A stretch of 64,000 nucleotides of DNA from Agrococcus lahaulensis DSM 17612 (lineage in GTDB: Bacteria > Actinomycetota > Actinomycetes > Actinomycetales > Microbacteriaceae). Positions 1 through 7,646 of the stretch are shown in pieces (within the stretch, counting starts at the first letter, position 1; each line of letters starts with the position of its first letter). Made by a program: the position numbers and the translations under genes. The stretch spans positions 62,001 through 126,000 of the forward strand of contig NZ_AULD01000005.1 in NCBI RefSeq assembly GCF_000425105.1. Direction: 5' to 3'. Under the pieces are notes generated by a model. It was not told where the DNA came from. It saw only the letters and a program-made list of their open reading frames with translations, and made no database searches.

Positions 1-77
1 CGTCGTAGCCCATGCCGACATCCCACCACGGCGGCGCGCTGGTCGGTCGGCGGGGCGCGAGGTGGGAGGATGGAGGG

Positions 78-674
78 GTGGACCTGCAGCTCGACATCTT
101 CGGCGACGAGGCCCGCCTCGCGTCGCACACGAGCCGCATCCTCGCCTACTCGAGCGACCGCATCGCGTGGCTCCGAGCACGATCGGGCGGCGTGACCGCG
201 ACCGATGCCGCGCGGCTCAGCACGCAGCGCTCGATCACGGCCGTCGCGCGCGAGAAGACGAGCCTGCGCGGCTTCAGCGGCAACGCGTTCACCGACCACG
301 GCCGCGCGCGCGAGCCGCACATCGCGCGCTGGGTGCACGACCACTTCTCGCTCGTGCCCTCGGACGCGCTCTTCCACGCCGCGCCGGACCGCCGCCACCT
401 CGCGACCCCCGACTGCGTGAGCGACGACGGCGCGGTGCTCGCCGAGATCAAGACGACGTCGCGGCCGTTCGAGAAGATCCCGAAGAGCTACTTGCGGCAG
501 ATCTGGTGGCAGCAGTACGTGCTGGGCGCCGACCGCACCCTGTTCGTGTGGGAGCAGCACGTCGACTTCGTGCCCGTGGGGCCGCCCCGCCACCAGTGGG
601 TCGAGCGCGACGAGGACGAGATCGCGATGCTCGTCGACCGCGCCGACCAGCTGCTGCAGCTGCTGGCGCGCTGA
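78..674 (+). CDS. YqaJ-like nuclease domain protein
   Basis: A 198-residue protein with the pattern of YqaJ/lambda-exonuclease-type PD-(D/E)xK nucleases: a glutamate in REPHIARW (about residue 79), Asp112 in ATPDC, then Glu123 and Lys125 in AEIKTT, and a following QQY (146-147). PDC replaces the more usual PDG. I chose the GTG at 78 because a GGGAGGATGGAG purine stretch precedes it directly; an in-frame ATG at 12 would add 22 residues unlike the family. It overlaps the next gene by one base (TGATG), so the two are probably co-transcribed. The fold assignment is by motif; the substrate is unknown. No phage genes lie nearby, so it looks like a resident chromosomal nuclease. Confidence 0.75.
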   Translation: MDLQLDIFGDEARLASHTSRILAYSSDRIAWLRARSGGVTATDAARLSTQRSITAVAREKTSLRGFSGNAFTDHGRAREPHIARWVHDHFSLVPSDALFHAAPDRRHLATPDCVSDDGAVLAEIKTTSRPFEKIPKSYLRQIWWQQYVLGADRTLFVWEQHVDFVPVGPPRHQWVERDEDEIAMLVDRADQLLQLLAR

Positions 675-1417
675 TGCTGCTCGCGCTCCACGGGCTCGGG
701 TCGGACTCGAGCGCGATGCGCGACTACCTCGCGGGCGCCGTGCCGCCCGGCGTGCGGGTGCTCGCGCCCGACCTGCGGGCGCACGGCGCGAACCCGCGCA
801 TCGGCGAGCCAGGCGACTTCGCGCTCGAGGCGCTCGCCGCGGAGGCCGGCGACGAGCTCGTGCGGGTCGGCGACGGCTCGCCCGTGACGATCGTCGGCGT
901 CTCGCTCGGCGCGGCGCTCGCCGCCATCATCGCCCGCTCCGGCCGCTTCCCGCTCGACCGGGTCGCGCTCGTGCGACCGGCGTTCACGTACGAGCCGCTG
1001 CCCGCCAACCTCGCGGTCTTCCCCGTCATCGGCCGACTGCTCGAGTCGCACCGGCCCAGGCGGGCGCTCGCCGAGCTCCACCGCTCCGGCGCCTGGCGGG
1101 CGATCGCGCACGAGTCGCTCGCGCACGCGCGCGGCCTCGAGGCGCAGCTCACCCAGCCGCTCGCGGCCGAGCGGCGCATCCGCCTGCTCGAGATCCCGCG
1201 GAACGCCGCCTACCGCCCGGGTGAGCTGCGCATCCCGGCCCCGACGGTCGTGCTCGCGAGCGAGCGCGACCCCGTGCATCCCCTCCACGTCGCCGAGGCG
1301 TGGCGCGACGAGCTCGGCGCCCGCATGCTCGTCTCGCCCGCGCGAGACGACGGCGAGGCCGCCATGTTCGCGTGGTTCCGCGAGCAGCTCGGGAGCTTCC
1401 TCGTCGGCATCCGCTGA
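674..1417 (+). CDS. alpha/beta-fold hydrolase
   Basis: 247 residues. The N-terminus reads ALHGLGSDSS (oxyanion-hole HG motif) and the nucleophile elbow GVSLG places the serine at residue 77. A late acidic residue sits in ASERDPVHP. The position where these enzymes usually carry the catalytic histidine (after RMLVSPARDDGEA) shows no histidine, so activity is uncertain or the His is elsewhere. The ATG overlaps the stop of the upstream nuclease gene (TGATG), suggesting translational coupling. It converges on the DUF998 gene with only two bases between the stop codons. Substrate unknown. Confidence 0.75.
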   Translation: MLLALHGLGSDSSAMRDYLAGAVPPGVRVLAPDLRAHGANPRIGEPGDFALEALAAEAGDELVRVGDGSPVTIVGVSLGAALAAIIARSGRFPLDRVALVRPAFTYEPLPANLAVFPVIGRLLESHRPRRALAELHRSGAWRAIAHESLAHARGLEAQLTQPLAAERRIRLLEIPRNAAYRPGELRIPAPTVVLASERDPVHPLHVAEAWRDELGARMLVSPARDDGEAAMFAWFREQLGSFLVGIR

Positions 1418-1419
1418 CG

Positions 1420-2136
1420 TCAGTCGCGCGCGAGCTCGCCGCCGAGCCGCATGGCCCCGGCCGGCACGGCACCGCCGGCCGTCCGCGCGGACGGCGCCGA
1501 CGCATCCGCCCCTCGGACGGGCACGGAGTGCACCACCGCCACCGCGACAAGCCACAGCACGCCGATGCCGGCCGCGACGAACTCGAGCGTCGAGCCGACG
1601 TCGGTGTTGCCGCCCGCGAGCGAGATGAGGCCGCCCGTGGCGGCGATGATGCCGACCGCGAGCCCGCCGGCGATCGAGAGCCGCGCGACCCAGCGGTCGT
1701 CGGCGGTCGCGAACTGCAGCATCGCGGTGCAGCCGGCCGCGAAGGCGAGCACGGCTGCGACGATGTGCGCCCAGTCGCGCAGCTCGGCCTCCGGCCCGAG
1801 GAGCGTCGGGCAGCCGGGCGAGCACGGCACGGCCGCCGCGAAGGCGAAGAGCGCGCCTGCGACGACGAGAGAGGCGGCGGGCGCCCAGCGGCGCAGCACC
1901 GGCAGCCGGGTGCGCACGTCGCGCACGACGACGGCGACGAGCAGGATCCCGGCGACGACGAGCCCGAAGCCGATCTGGAACTGCCCGGCCGAGTGCATGT
2001 ACTGCGCGCCGAGCTCGGAGATGTAGAGGAACCGCTCGTACATCGCGCGCGCGTCGCCGATCACGACGGCGCCCGCGAGGAGGCCCGCGACGGCGAGCGT
2101 CGCGACGGCGGCGTCCAGGCGGCGATGCGGCGGCAC
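1420..2136 (-). CDS. DUF998 family membrane protein
   Basis: About 238 residues with roughly six hydrophobic segments, fitting the DUF998 family of small integral membrane proteins. A PCSPGCPTLLG segment sits in a loop in mid-protein, and the C-terminal 40 residues are hydrophilic. An ATG at 2169 is in frame, but a -10 box TACAGT lies at 2144-2149, seven bases before the GTG at 2136, so I favour the GTG as a leaderless start. The gene is divergent from the MDR oxidoreductase. Function unknown. Confidence 0.7.
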   Translation of the reverse strand: MPPHRRLDAAVATLAVAGLLAGAVVIGDARAMYERFLYISELGAQYMHSAGQFQIGFGLVVAGILLVAVVVRDVRTRLPVLRRWAPAASLVVAGALFAFAAAVPCSPGCPTLLGPEAELRDWAHIVAAVLAFAAGCTAMLQFATADDRWVARLSIAGGLAVGIIAATGGLISLAGGNTDVGSTLEFVAAGIGVLWLVAVAVVHSVPVRGADASAPSARTAGGAVPAGAMRLGGELARD

Positions 2137-2143
2137 GATCCCG

Positions 2144-2149
2144 ACTGTA
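2144..2149 (-). promoter_or_regulatory. -10 box for leaderless DUF998 gene
   Basis: TACAGT on the minus strand ends seven bases before the GTG at 2136, matching the TANNNT-N6/7-start layout seen throughout this window. Confidence 0.45.
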
Positions 2150-2227
2150 GCGCCGTCACCCGACGTCATCCGGACATCCGCTCGTCACACGGGTGGAGTA
2201 CCGTCGAGGCGACCGGAGGGGGCAGTC

Positions 2228-3181
2228 ATGCGAGCAGTGCTGGTGCGGGAGTTCGGCCCGACCGACGGCGTGGAGATCGGCGAGGTGGACGCGCCGCGGG
2301 GGCTCGGCACCGAGGTGATCGTCGACGTGCACGCCGCGGGCATGAACCCGATCGACTTCAAGACCGTGCTCGGCAAGGGCGCGGCGAAGGCGGTCGAGCC
2401 GCTGCTGCCGTGGGTGCCGGGCGGCGATGTCGCCGGCACGGTCGCGCAGGCGCCCTACGAGGCGCACGACCTCCAGCCCGGCGACGCCGTCTACGGCATC
2501 GCCAACCACTGGCGCACGCGCGGCACCTACGCCGAGCAGGTCGTGGTGCCGAGCCTCGCGCTCGCGCCGAAGCCCGAGTCGCTCAGCTTCGAGGAGGCCG
2601 CGGCGGTGCCGTGCGCGGCGCTCACCGCGTGGGATGCGGTCGTGCGCATCGCGAAGGCGCGCGCCGGCCAGCGCATCCTCATCCACGCCGGCGCGGGCGG
2701 CGTCGGACACTTCGCGGTGCAGTTCGCGAAGTACTTCGGCGCGACCGTCGCGACGACCGTCTCGACGCGCAATGTCGACTTCGCGCGCTCGCTCGGCGCC
2801 GACGAGGTCGTCGACTACACGCAGGCCCGATTCGAGGAAGCGCTGCAGAAGGTCGACGTCGTCGTCGACCTCATCGGCAACGTCGCCGACGACACGGGCA
2901 CGCGCTCGCTCGACGTGCTCAAGCACGGCGGCCTCTACCTCAATGTGCCGACGGGCTCGTGGCCCGAGTACGCCGCGGCCGCGGCGGAGCGGGGGCTGCG
3001 CGCCTCGTCGGTCAAGGTCGAGTCGGACGGCTCGAACCTCGGCATCATCGGCCGCCTCATCGACGCGGGCGACGTGCGCGTCGAGGTGCAGCGTGCCTAT
3101 CCGCTCGAGCGCGTGCACGAGGCGTTCGCCGAGCTGCAGGGCGGGCACGTGCGCGGCAAGCTCGTCCTCAAGGTGCGCTGA
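2228..3181 (+). CDS. NADP-dependent oxidoreductase, MDR superfamily
   Basis: 317 residues of the zinc-independent quinone-reductase branch of medium-chain dehydrogenases. The N-terminal GroES-like half contains MNPIDFKTVLG and VPGGDVAG; the Rossmann half begins near residue 150 with IHAGAGGVGHFAVQ, the nucleotide-binding AxxGGVG loop. The C-terminus GGHVRGKLVLKV is typical. A strong GGAGGGGG ribosome site precedes the ATG. It would reduce quinones or activated alkenes with NAD(P)H; the natural substrate cannot be told. The next gene starts 37 bp downstream with its own -10 box. Confidence 0.85.
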   Translation: MRAVLVREFGPTDGVEIGEVDAPRGLGTEVIVDVHAAGMNPIDFKTVLGKGAAKAVEPLLPWVPGGDVAGTVAQAPYEAHDLQPGDAVYGIANHWRTRGTYAEQVVVPSLALAPKPESLSFEEAAAVPCAALTAWDAVVRIAKARAGQRILIHAGAGGVGHFAVQFAKYFGATVATTVSTRNVDFARSLGADEVVDYTQARFEEALQKVDVVVDLIGNVADDTGTRSLDVLKHGGLYLNVPTGSWPEYAAAAAERGLRASSVKVESDGSNLGIIGRLIDAGDVRVEVQRAYPLERVHEAFAELQGGHVRGKLVLKVR

Positions 3182-3206
3182 TCCGCCGAACCGGCCTGCG
3201 ACGGTG

Positions 3207-3212
3207 CAAGAT
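3207..3212 (+). promoter_or_regulatory. -10 box for leaderless peptide ABC ATPase gene
   Basis: CAAGAT followed by six bases and the ATG at 3219; no Shine-Dalgarno sequence is present. Fits the leaderless pattern of this genome, with a C instead of T at the first position. Confidence 0.4.
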
Positions 3213-3218
3213 GGTCGG

Positions 3219-4865
3219 ATGAGCGACGCGAAGAAGCCGCTGCTGGAGGTCTCGGGCCTCAAGGTGGAGTTCACGACCCAGGACGGCCAGGTCACGGCCG
3301 TGCACGAGGCGAGCCTGTCGCTCGCGGCGGGCGAGACCCTCGCGATCGTCGGCGAGTCGGGCTCGGGCAAGTCGACGACCGCGATGGCGATCATCGGCCT
3401 GCTGCAGGGCAACGGCCGCGTGAGCGCCGGCAGCATCAAGCTCGACGGCGAGGAGCTCGTCGGCGCGAGCGAGGCGATGATGCGCAGCATCCGCGGCCGC
3501 CGCATCGGCCTCGTGCCGCAGGATCCGATGTCGAACCTCAACCCCGTCGCCCGCATCGGGTCGCAGATCGCCGAGACGCTGCTCGCGCACGGCCTCGCCG
3601 ATCGCAAGGACGTCGACCGGAAGGTCGTCGAGACGCTCGAGGCCGCGGGGCTCCCCGACGCCGCCGAGCGCGCGAAGTCCTACCCGCACGAGTTCTCGGG
3701 CGGCATGCGCCAGCGCGCGCTCATCGCGATCGGCCTCGCGTGCCGACCCGCGCTGCTCATCGCCGACGAGCCCACGAGCGCCCTCGACGTCACGGTGCAG
3801 CGCACGATCCTCGACCAGATCGGCCAGATGACGCAGGAGCTCGGCACCGCCGTGCTGCTGATCACGCACGACCTCGGCCTCGCCGCCGAGCGCGCGCAGC
3901 GGGTCGTCGTCATGCACCGCGGCCGCGTCGTCGAGCAGGGCCCCGCTCGGCAGATCCTCGAGTCGCCCCAGCACCCCTACACGCAGTCGCTCGTCAAGGC
4001 GGCGCCGTCGGTCGCGATGGCGCGACTGCGACCCGAGGACCTCATCGCGCACGGCACGGCGGATGCGTCCGGCACGCCCGACGTGATCGTCGAGTTCGAG
4101 AACGTCACGAAGGAGTTCCACGTGCGCGGGCGGCGCGAGCCGTTCAAGGCCGTCGACGACGTCTCGCTCTCGGTGCCGCGCGGCAAGACCGTCTCGATCG
4201 TCGGCGAGTCGGGCTCGGGCAAGACGACGACCGCGCGCATGCTGCTGAAGGCGTTCGAGCCGACGAGCGGCACGATCCGCTTCGAGGGCAAGGACGTCTT
4301 CTCGCTCTCGCGCGAGGAGCAGAAGCAGTTCCGCCAGCGCGTGCAGCCGGTCTTCCAGGACCCGTACTCATCGCTCAACCCCATGTTCACGATCGAGCGG
4401 ATCATCGAGGAGCCGCTGTCGTTCTACGGCAAGGGCTCGAAGCGCGAGCGCGAGCAGCGCGTGCGCGAGCTGCTCGACCAGGTCGCGCTGCCGACCGACA
4501 TGGCGCGCCGCTACCCCTCGGAGCTCTCGGGCGGCCAGCGGCAGCGCGTCGCGATCGCCCGCGCGCTCGCCCTCTCCCCCGACGTGATCGTCTGCGACGA
4601 GCCGGTCTCGGCGCTCGACGTGCTCGTGCAGGACCAGATCCTGCGGCTGCTCGGCGACCTGCAGCGGGAGCTCGGGCTCAGCTACCTCTTCATCTCGCAC
4701 GACCTCGCCGTCGTGCGGCTCATCAGCGACTACGTCGCGGTCATGCAGCACGGCCGGCTCGTCGAGGCCGCGACGAGCGAGGAGATCTTCACGAACCCGC
4801 GCGACCCGTACACGCGGAAGCTCCTCGCCTCGATCCCCGGCAACGAGCTGAAGATCGCGAGCTGA
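3219..4865 (+). CDS. dipeptide/oligopeptide ABC transporter ATPase, fused DppD-DppF type
   Basis: 548 residues holding two complete ABC ATPase domains in one chain. Walker A GESGSGKST lies near residues 45-53 and again as GESGSGKTT near 329-337; signatures FSGGMRQRA (about 160) and LSGGQRQRVAIA (about 436); Walker B ADEPTSALD and CDEPVSALD. Each domain ends in the oligopeptide-type tail (SPQHPYTQSL, NPRDPYTRKLL). It should energise the DppB/DppC permease encoded just across the repeat array. Unusually it is on the opposite strand and convergent with that operon instead of last in it. Start: the ATG at 3219, placed six bases after a CAAGAT -10 box. Confidence 0.92.
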   Translation: MSDAKKPLLEVSGLKVEFTTQDGQVTAVHEASLSLAAGETLAIVGESGSGKSTTAMAIIGLLQGNGRVSAGSIKLDGEELVGASEAMMRSIRGRRIGLVPQDPMSNLNPVARIGSQIAETLLAHGLADRKDVDRKVVETLEAAGLPDAAERAKSYPHEFSGGMRQRALIAIGLACRPALLIADEPTSALDVTVQRTILDQIGQMTQELGTAVLLITHDLGLAAERAQRVVVMHRGRVVEQGPARQILESPQHPYTQSLVKAAPSVAMARLRPEDLIAHGTADASGTPDVIVEFENVTKEFHVRGRREPFKAVDDVSLSVPRGKTVSIVGESGSGKTTTARMLLKAFEPTSGTIRFEGKDVFSLSREEQKQFRQRVQPVFQDPYSSLNPMFTIERIIEEPLSFYGKGSKREREQRVRELLDQVALPTDMARRYPSELSGGQRQRVAIARALALSPDVIVCDEPVSALDVLVQDQILRLLGDLQRELGLSYLFISHDLAVVRLISDYVAVMQHGRLVEAATSEEIFTNPRDPYTRKLLASIPGNELKIAS

Positions 4866-4874
4866 CGACGCCGT

Positions 4875-5584
4875 CCCACCCGCTCGTCGAGGAGCCCAAC
4901 CTCCGCTCGTCGAGTAGGCCCGACCTCCGCTCGTCGAGTAGGCCCGCAGGGCCGTATCGAGACGCACCCGCTCGGTCTCGATATGCCGGCTCCGCCGGCT
5001 ACTCGACCAACGGGTGAGCGCCCCGTTCGTCGAACAGGTCCCGACCCCCGCTCGTCGAGTAGGCCCGCAGGGCCGTATCGAGACGCACCCGCTCGGTCTC
5101 GATATGCCGGCTCCGCCGGCTACTCGACCAACGGGTGAGCGCCCCGTTCGTCGAACAGGTCCCGACCCCCGCTCGTCGAGTAGGCCCGCAGGGCCGTATC
5201 GAGACGCACCCGCTCGGTCTCGATACGCCGGCTCCGCCGGCTCCTCGACCAACGGGTGAGCGCCCCGCTCGTCGAACAGGTCCCGACCCCCGCTCGTCGA
5301 GTAGGCCCGCAGGGCCGTATCGAGACGCATCCGCGCCGCTCGGTCTCGATACGCCGGCTCCGCCGGCTACTCGACCAACGGGTGAGCGCCCCGCTCGTCG
5401 AACAGGTCCCGACCCCCCGGCTCGTCGAGCAGGCCCGCAGGGCCGTATCGAGACGCAACCGCTCGGTCTCGATACGCCAGCTGCGCCGGCTACTCGACCA
5501 ACGGGCGTCGAGTAGGCCCGCAGGGCCGTATCGAGACGCACCCGCTCGGTCTCGATGCGCCGGCTCCGCCGGCTGCTCGACCAC
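4875..5584. repeat. 121-bp palindrome-containing tandem repeat array
   Basis: Two short partial units (CTCGTCGAG...) lead into about six near-identical units starting near 4931, 5052, 5173, 5294, 5422 and 5505. The first three steps are exactly 121 bp, the fourth is 128 bp (7-bp insertion), and the last unit lacks its linker. Each unit holds a GTCGAGTAG...CGTATCGAGAC arm and an inverted GTCTCGATACG...CTACTCGAC arm about 20 bp away, and each arm carries its own mini-hairpin (GGCCCGCAGGGCC; GCCGGCTCCGCCGGC). The array fills the 732-bp gap between the convergent peptide-ABC ATPase and permease genes; open frames through it are repeat artefacts. Likely REP-like elements that may also stop transcription. 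Confidence 0.95.
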
Positions 5585-5597
5585 CGCGTGAAGGGCG

Positions 5598-6536
5598 TCA
5601 GCGCTTGCGGGTGCGGGGGTCCATCGCCTCGCGCAGCGCCTCGCCGAGCAGCGTGAAGCCGAGCGCCGTGATCATGATGCAGATGCCGGGCAGGAAGGCG
5701 AGCTGCGGCGCGATCGCGAGCTCCGCTTGCGCGTAGGTGAGCATGCGGCCCCACTCCGCCGTCTCGGGCCGGCCGCCGCCGAGCCCGAGGAACGACAGCG
5801 CGGCGGCGTCGATGACGGCCGTCGCGAGCGTGAGCGTCGCCTGCACGATGACGGGCCCCACCGAGTTCGGCAGCAGGTGCGACATCGTGATGCGACCCGT
5901 GCCCAGCCCGAGCGTGCGCGCGGCGAGCACGTAGTCCGACTCGCGCTGCTGCAGCATCGACGAGCGCAGCAGGCGGGCGAAGATCGGGATCTGCGCGACG
6001 CCGATGGCGATCATCACCGCGAGCGGCGTGCGGCCGAGGATCGCGGCGATCGAGACCGCCAGCAGGAGGTGCGGGACCGAGAGCAGGATGTCGACGATCC
6101 GCATGATCACGGTGTCGACCCATCCGCCGAACGCGCCGGCGATCGCGCCGAGCACCATGCCGCCCACGAGCCCGAAGAGCGTCGAGACCACGCCGATGAT
6201 GAGCGACGCCTGCGCACCCCAGATGAGCTTCGAGACGACGTCGCCGCCGAATCGGTCGATGCCGAGCGGGAACTCCGGGATCTCGCCGATGCCGGGCAGC
6301 GACGTCGGGCGCAGGTACTCGCGGCCGGGGGTCGCGAGCTCGGGGTAGGGCGCGAGCAGCGGCGCGAGGATCGCGACGAGGATGAACGCGAGCACGACGA
6401 CGGCACCGACCCACGCGGCAGGGTTCTTGCGCACCCGGCGGAAGACGTCGCCCCAGAAGCTGCCGCTGCGGCGCGCGTGCGTCTGGTCGCCGCCCTCGGG
6501 CGTCGGGAGGGTCGGGATGGCTTCTGCGGCGCTCAC
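5598..6536 (-). CDS. dipeptide/oligopeptide ABC transporter permease, DppC type
   Basis: 312 residues: a hydrophilic N-terminal tail, a first membrane helix near residues 40-62, a periplasmic stretch containing FPLGIDRFGGDV (the DppC LGTDxxGRD-like motif), then five helices and the ATPase-contacting EAA-like loop AARTLGLGTGRI. The C-terminus LGEALREAMDP is typical. GTG start at 6536 overlaps the stop of the upstream DppB gene (GTGA), so translation is coupled. It forms the membrane channel with DppB. Confidence 0.9.
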   Translation of the reverse strand: MSAAEAIPTLPTPEGGDQTHARRSGSFWGDVFRRVRKNPAAWVGAVVVLAFILVAILAPLLAPYPELATPGREYLRPTSLPGIGEIPEFPLGIDRFGGDVVSKLIWGAQASLIIGVVSTLFGLVGGMVLGAIAGAFGGWVDTVIMRIVDILLSVPHLLLAVSIAAILGRTPLAVMIAIGVAQIPIFARLLRSSMLQQRESDYVLAARTLGLGTGRITMSHLLPNSVGPVIVQATLTLATAVIDAAALSFLGLGGGRPETAEWGRMLTYAQAELAIAPQLAFLPGICIMITALGFTLLGEALREAMDPRTRKR

Positions 6537-7537
6537 TGGATCCTCACCCTCGGGTCGATGAACGAGTAGGAGATGTCGACGAGCAGGTTGATGAGCGCGT
6601 ACGAGAGGGCGATGAAGAGCACGAAGCCCTGCAGCACCGGGAAGTCGCGCGCGAAGATCGCGCCGGCGAGGAACGCGCCGATGCCGGGGAAGGCGAACAC
6701 CGTCTCGGTGAGCACCGCGCCCGAGATGAGCAGGCCCGCCTGCAGGCCGATCGTCGTGACGACGGGCAGCATCGCGTTCCGCAGCACGAAGCGGTTGCGG
6801 ATCGTCGACTGCGCGATGCCCTTCGCCCGGCCCGTGCGCACGTAGTCGGCGTTGACGACCTCGAGCACCGATGCGCGCGTGATGCGCACGATGATCGCGA
6901 GCGGGATCGTCGCGAGCGCGATCGCCGGCAGCAGCAGGTGGACGATGGCGTTGAGGGATGCGTCGAGCTCGCCCGTGAGGAGCCCGTCCAGGACGTAGAA
7001 GCCCGTCACGTGCGTCGCATCCACTCCCCTGTCCTGGCGGCCGGTCGAGGGCAGCCAGCCGAGCTGGACGGCGAAGATCCACTTGAGGATGAACGCGAGG
7101 AAGAACACCGGGATGGTGATGCCGACGAGGCTGCCCGCGACCGAGATGTGGTCGATGAGGCGGCCGTGGTGGCGGGCGGCCCAGTAGCCGAGCGGGATGC
7201 CGATGCCGACCGCGATGATGAGCGCCATGACCGCCAGCTCGACCGTCGCGGGGAACCGGTTCGCGAACTCCTCGAGCACCGGGCGGCGGGTCTCGATCGA
7301 GTTGCCGAAGTCGCCCTGCAGCAGGCGCCCGAGCCAGGTGATGTACTGCTCGGGCAGCGGCCGGTTGAAGCCGTAGGCCTCGTTGATGCGCTCGATCGCC
7401 TCGGGCGTCGCGCGCTCGCCGAGCAGGGCGGCCGCGGGCCCGCCGGGCAGCGCCCGCACCCAGAAGAACAGCAGCACGGTCAGGCCGAACAGGGTCGGGA
7501 TCAGCAGCAGCAGGCGCTTGCCGATGGTTCTCAGCAC
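6533..7537 (-). CDS. dipeptide/oligopeptide ABC transporter permease, DppB type
   Basis: 334 residues with six predicted helices. The N-terminal helix LLLLIPTLFGLTVLLFF, the ALPGGPA motif, and VNADYVRTGRAKGI (EAA loop for ATPase contact) mark the DppB/OppB family; the C-terminus DPRVRIQ is also characteristic. GTG start with AGGAG upstream. It lies 109 bp downstream of the binding-protein gene, with a strong hairpin (7593-7630) in the gap that probably reduces permease expression relative to the binding protein. Confidence 0.9.
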   Translation of the reverse strand: MLRTIGKRLLLLIPTLFGLTVLLFFWVRALPGGPAAALLGERATPEAIERINEAYGFNRPLPEQYITWLGRLLQGDFGNSIETRRPVLEEFANRFPATVELAVMALIIAVGIGIPLGYWAARHHGRLIDHISVAGSLVGITIPVFFLAFILKWIFAVQLGWLPSTGRQDRGVDATHVTGFYVLDGLLTGELDASLNAIVHLLLPAIALATIPLAIIVRITRASVLEVVNADYVRTGRAKGIAQSTIRNRFVLRNAMLPVVTTIGLQAGLLISGAVLTETVFAFPGIGAFLAGAIFARDFPVLQGFVLFIALSYALINLLVDISYSFIDPRVRIQ

Positions 7538-7592
7538 GTGGAGGTCTCCTGGTCGTCCGTCGTGGCGGGGCGGCGCGGGTGGGCCGTTCGTG

Positions 7593-7630
7593 CCGGATGC
7601 CGCGGGCCGGTGAGGGCCCGCGGCATCCGG
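7593..7630 (-). terminator. 16-bp perfect hairpin between binding-protein and permease genes
   Basis: A perfect 16-bp inverted repeat (CCGGATGCCGCGGGCC and its complement) with a 6-nt loop, starting 16 bp after the substrate-binding protein stop. No T-run follows, as is common in high-GC actinobacteria. It probably acts as a partial terminator or 3'-end stabiliser for the binding-protein mRNA. Confidence 0.7.
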
Positions 7631-7646
7631 GGTGGACCGATCGAGG

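Noticed and set aside
1-77. Coding start at the window edge (ATG at 12)
   Set aside because: The 22 residues it adds are not family-like, and the GTG at 78 has a good ribosome site.
1300-3222. 640-codon plus-strand frame across the DUF998 and MDR genes
   Set aside because: Arg/His/Asp-rich composition of a high-GC shadow frame; the real genes carry recognisable domains.
4999-6414. Long frames running through the 121-bp repeat array
   Set aside because: They are made of repeated Arg/Ser/Thr-rich peptides from the palindromes and extend antisense or out of frame into dppC.
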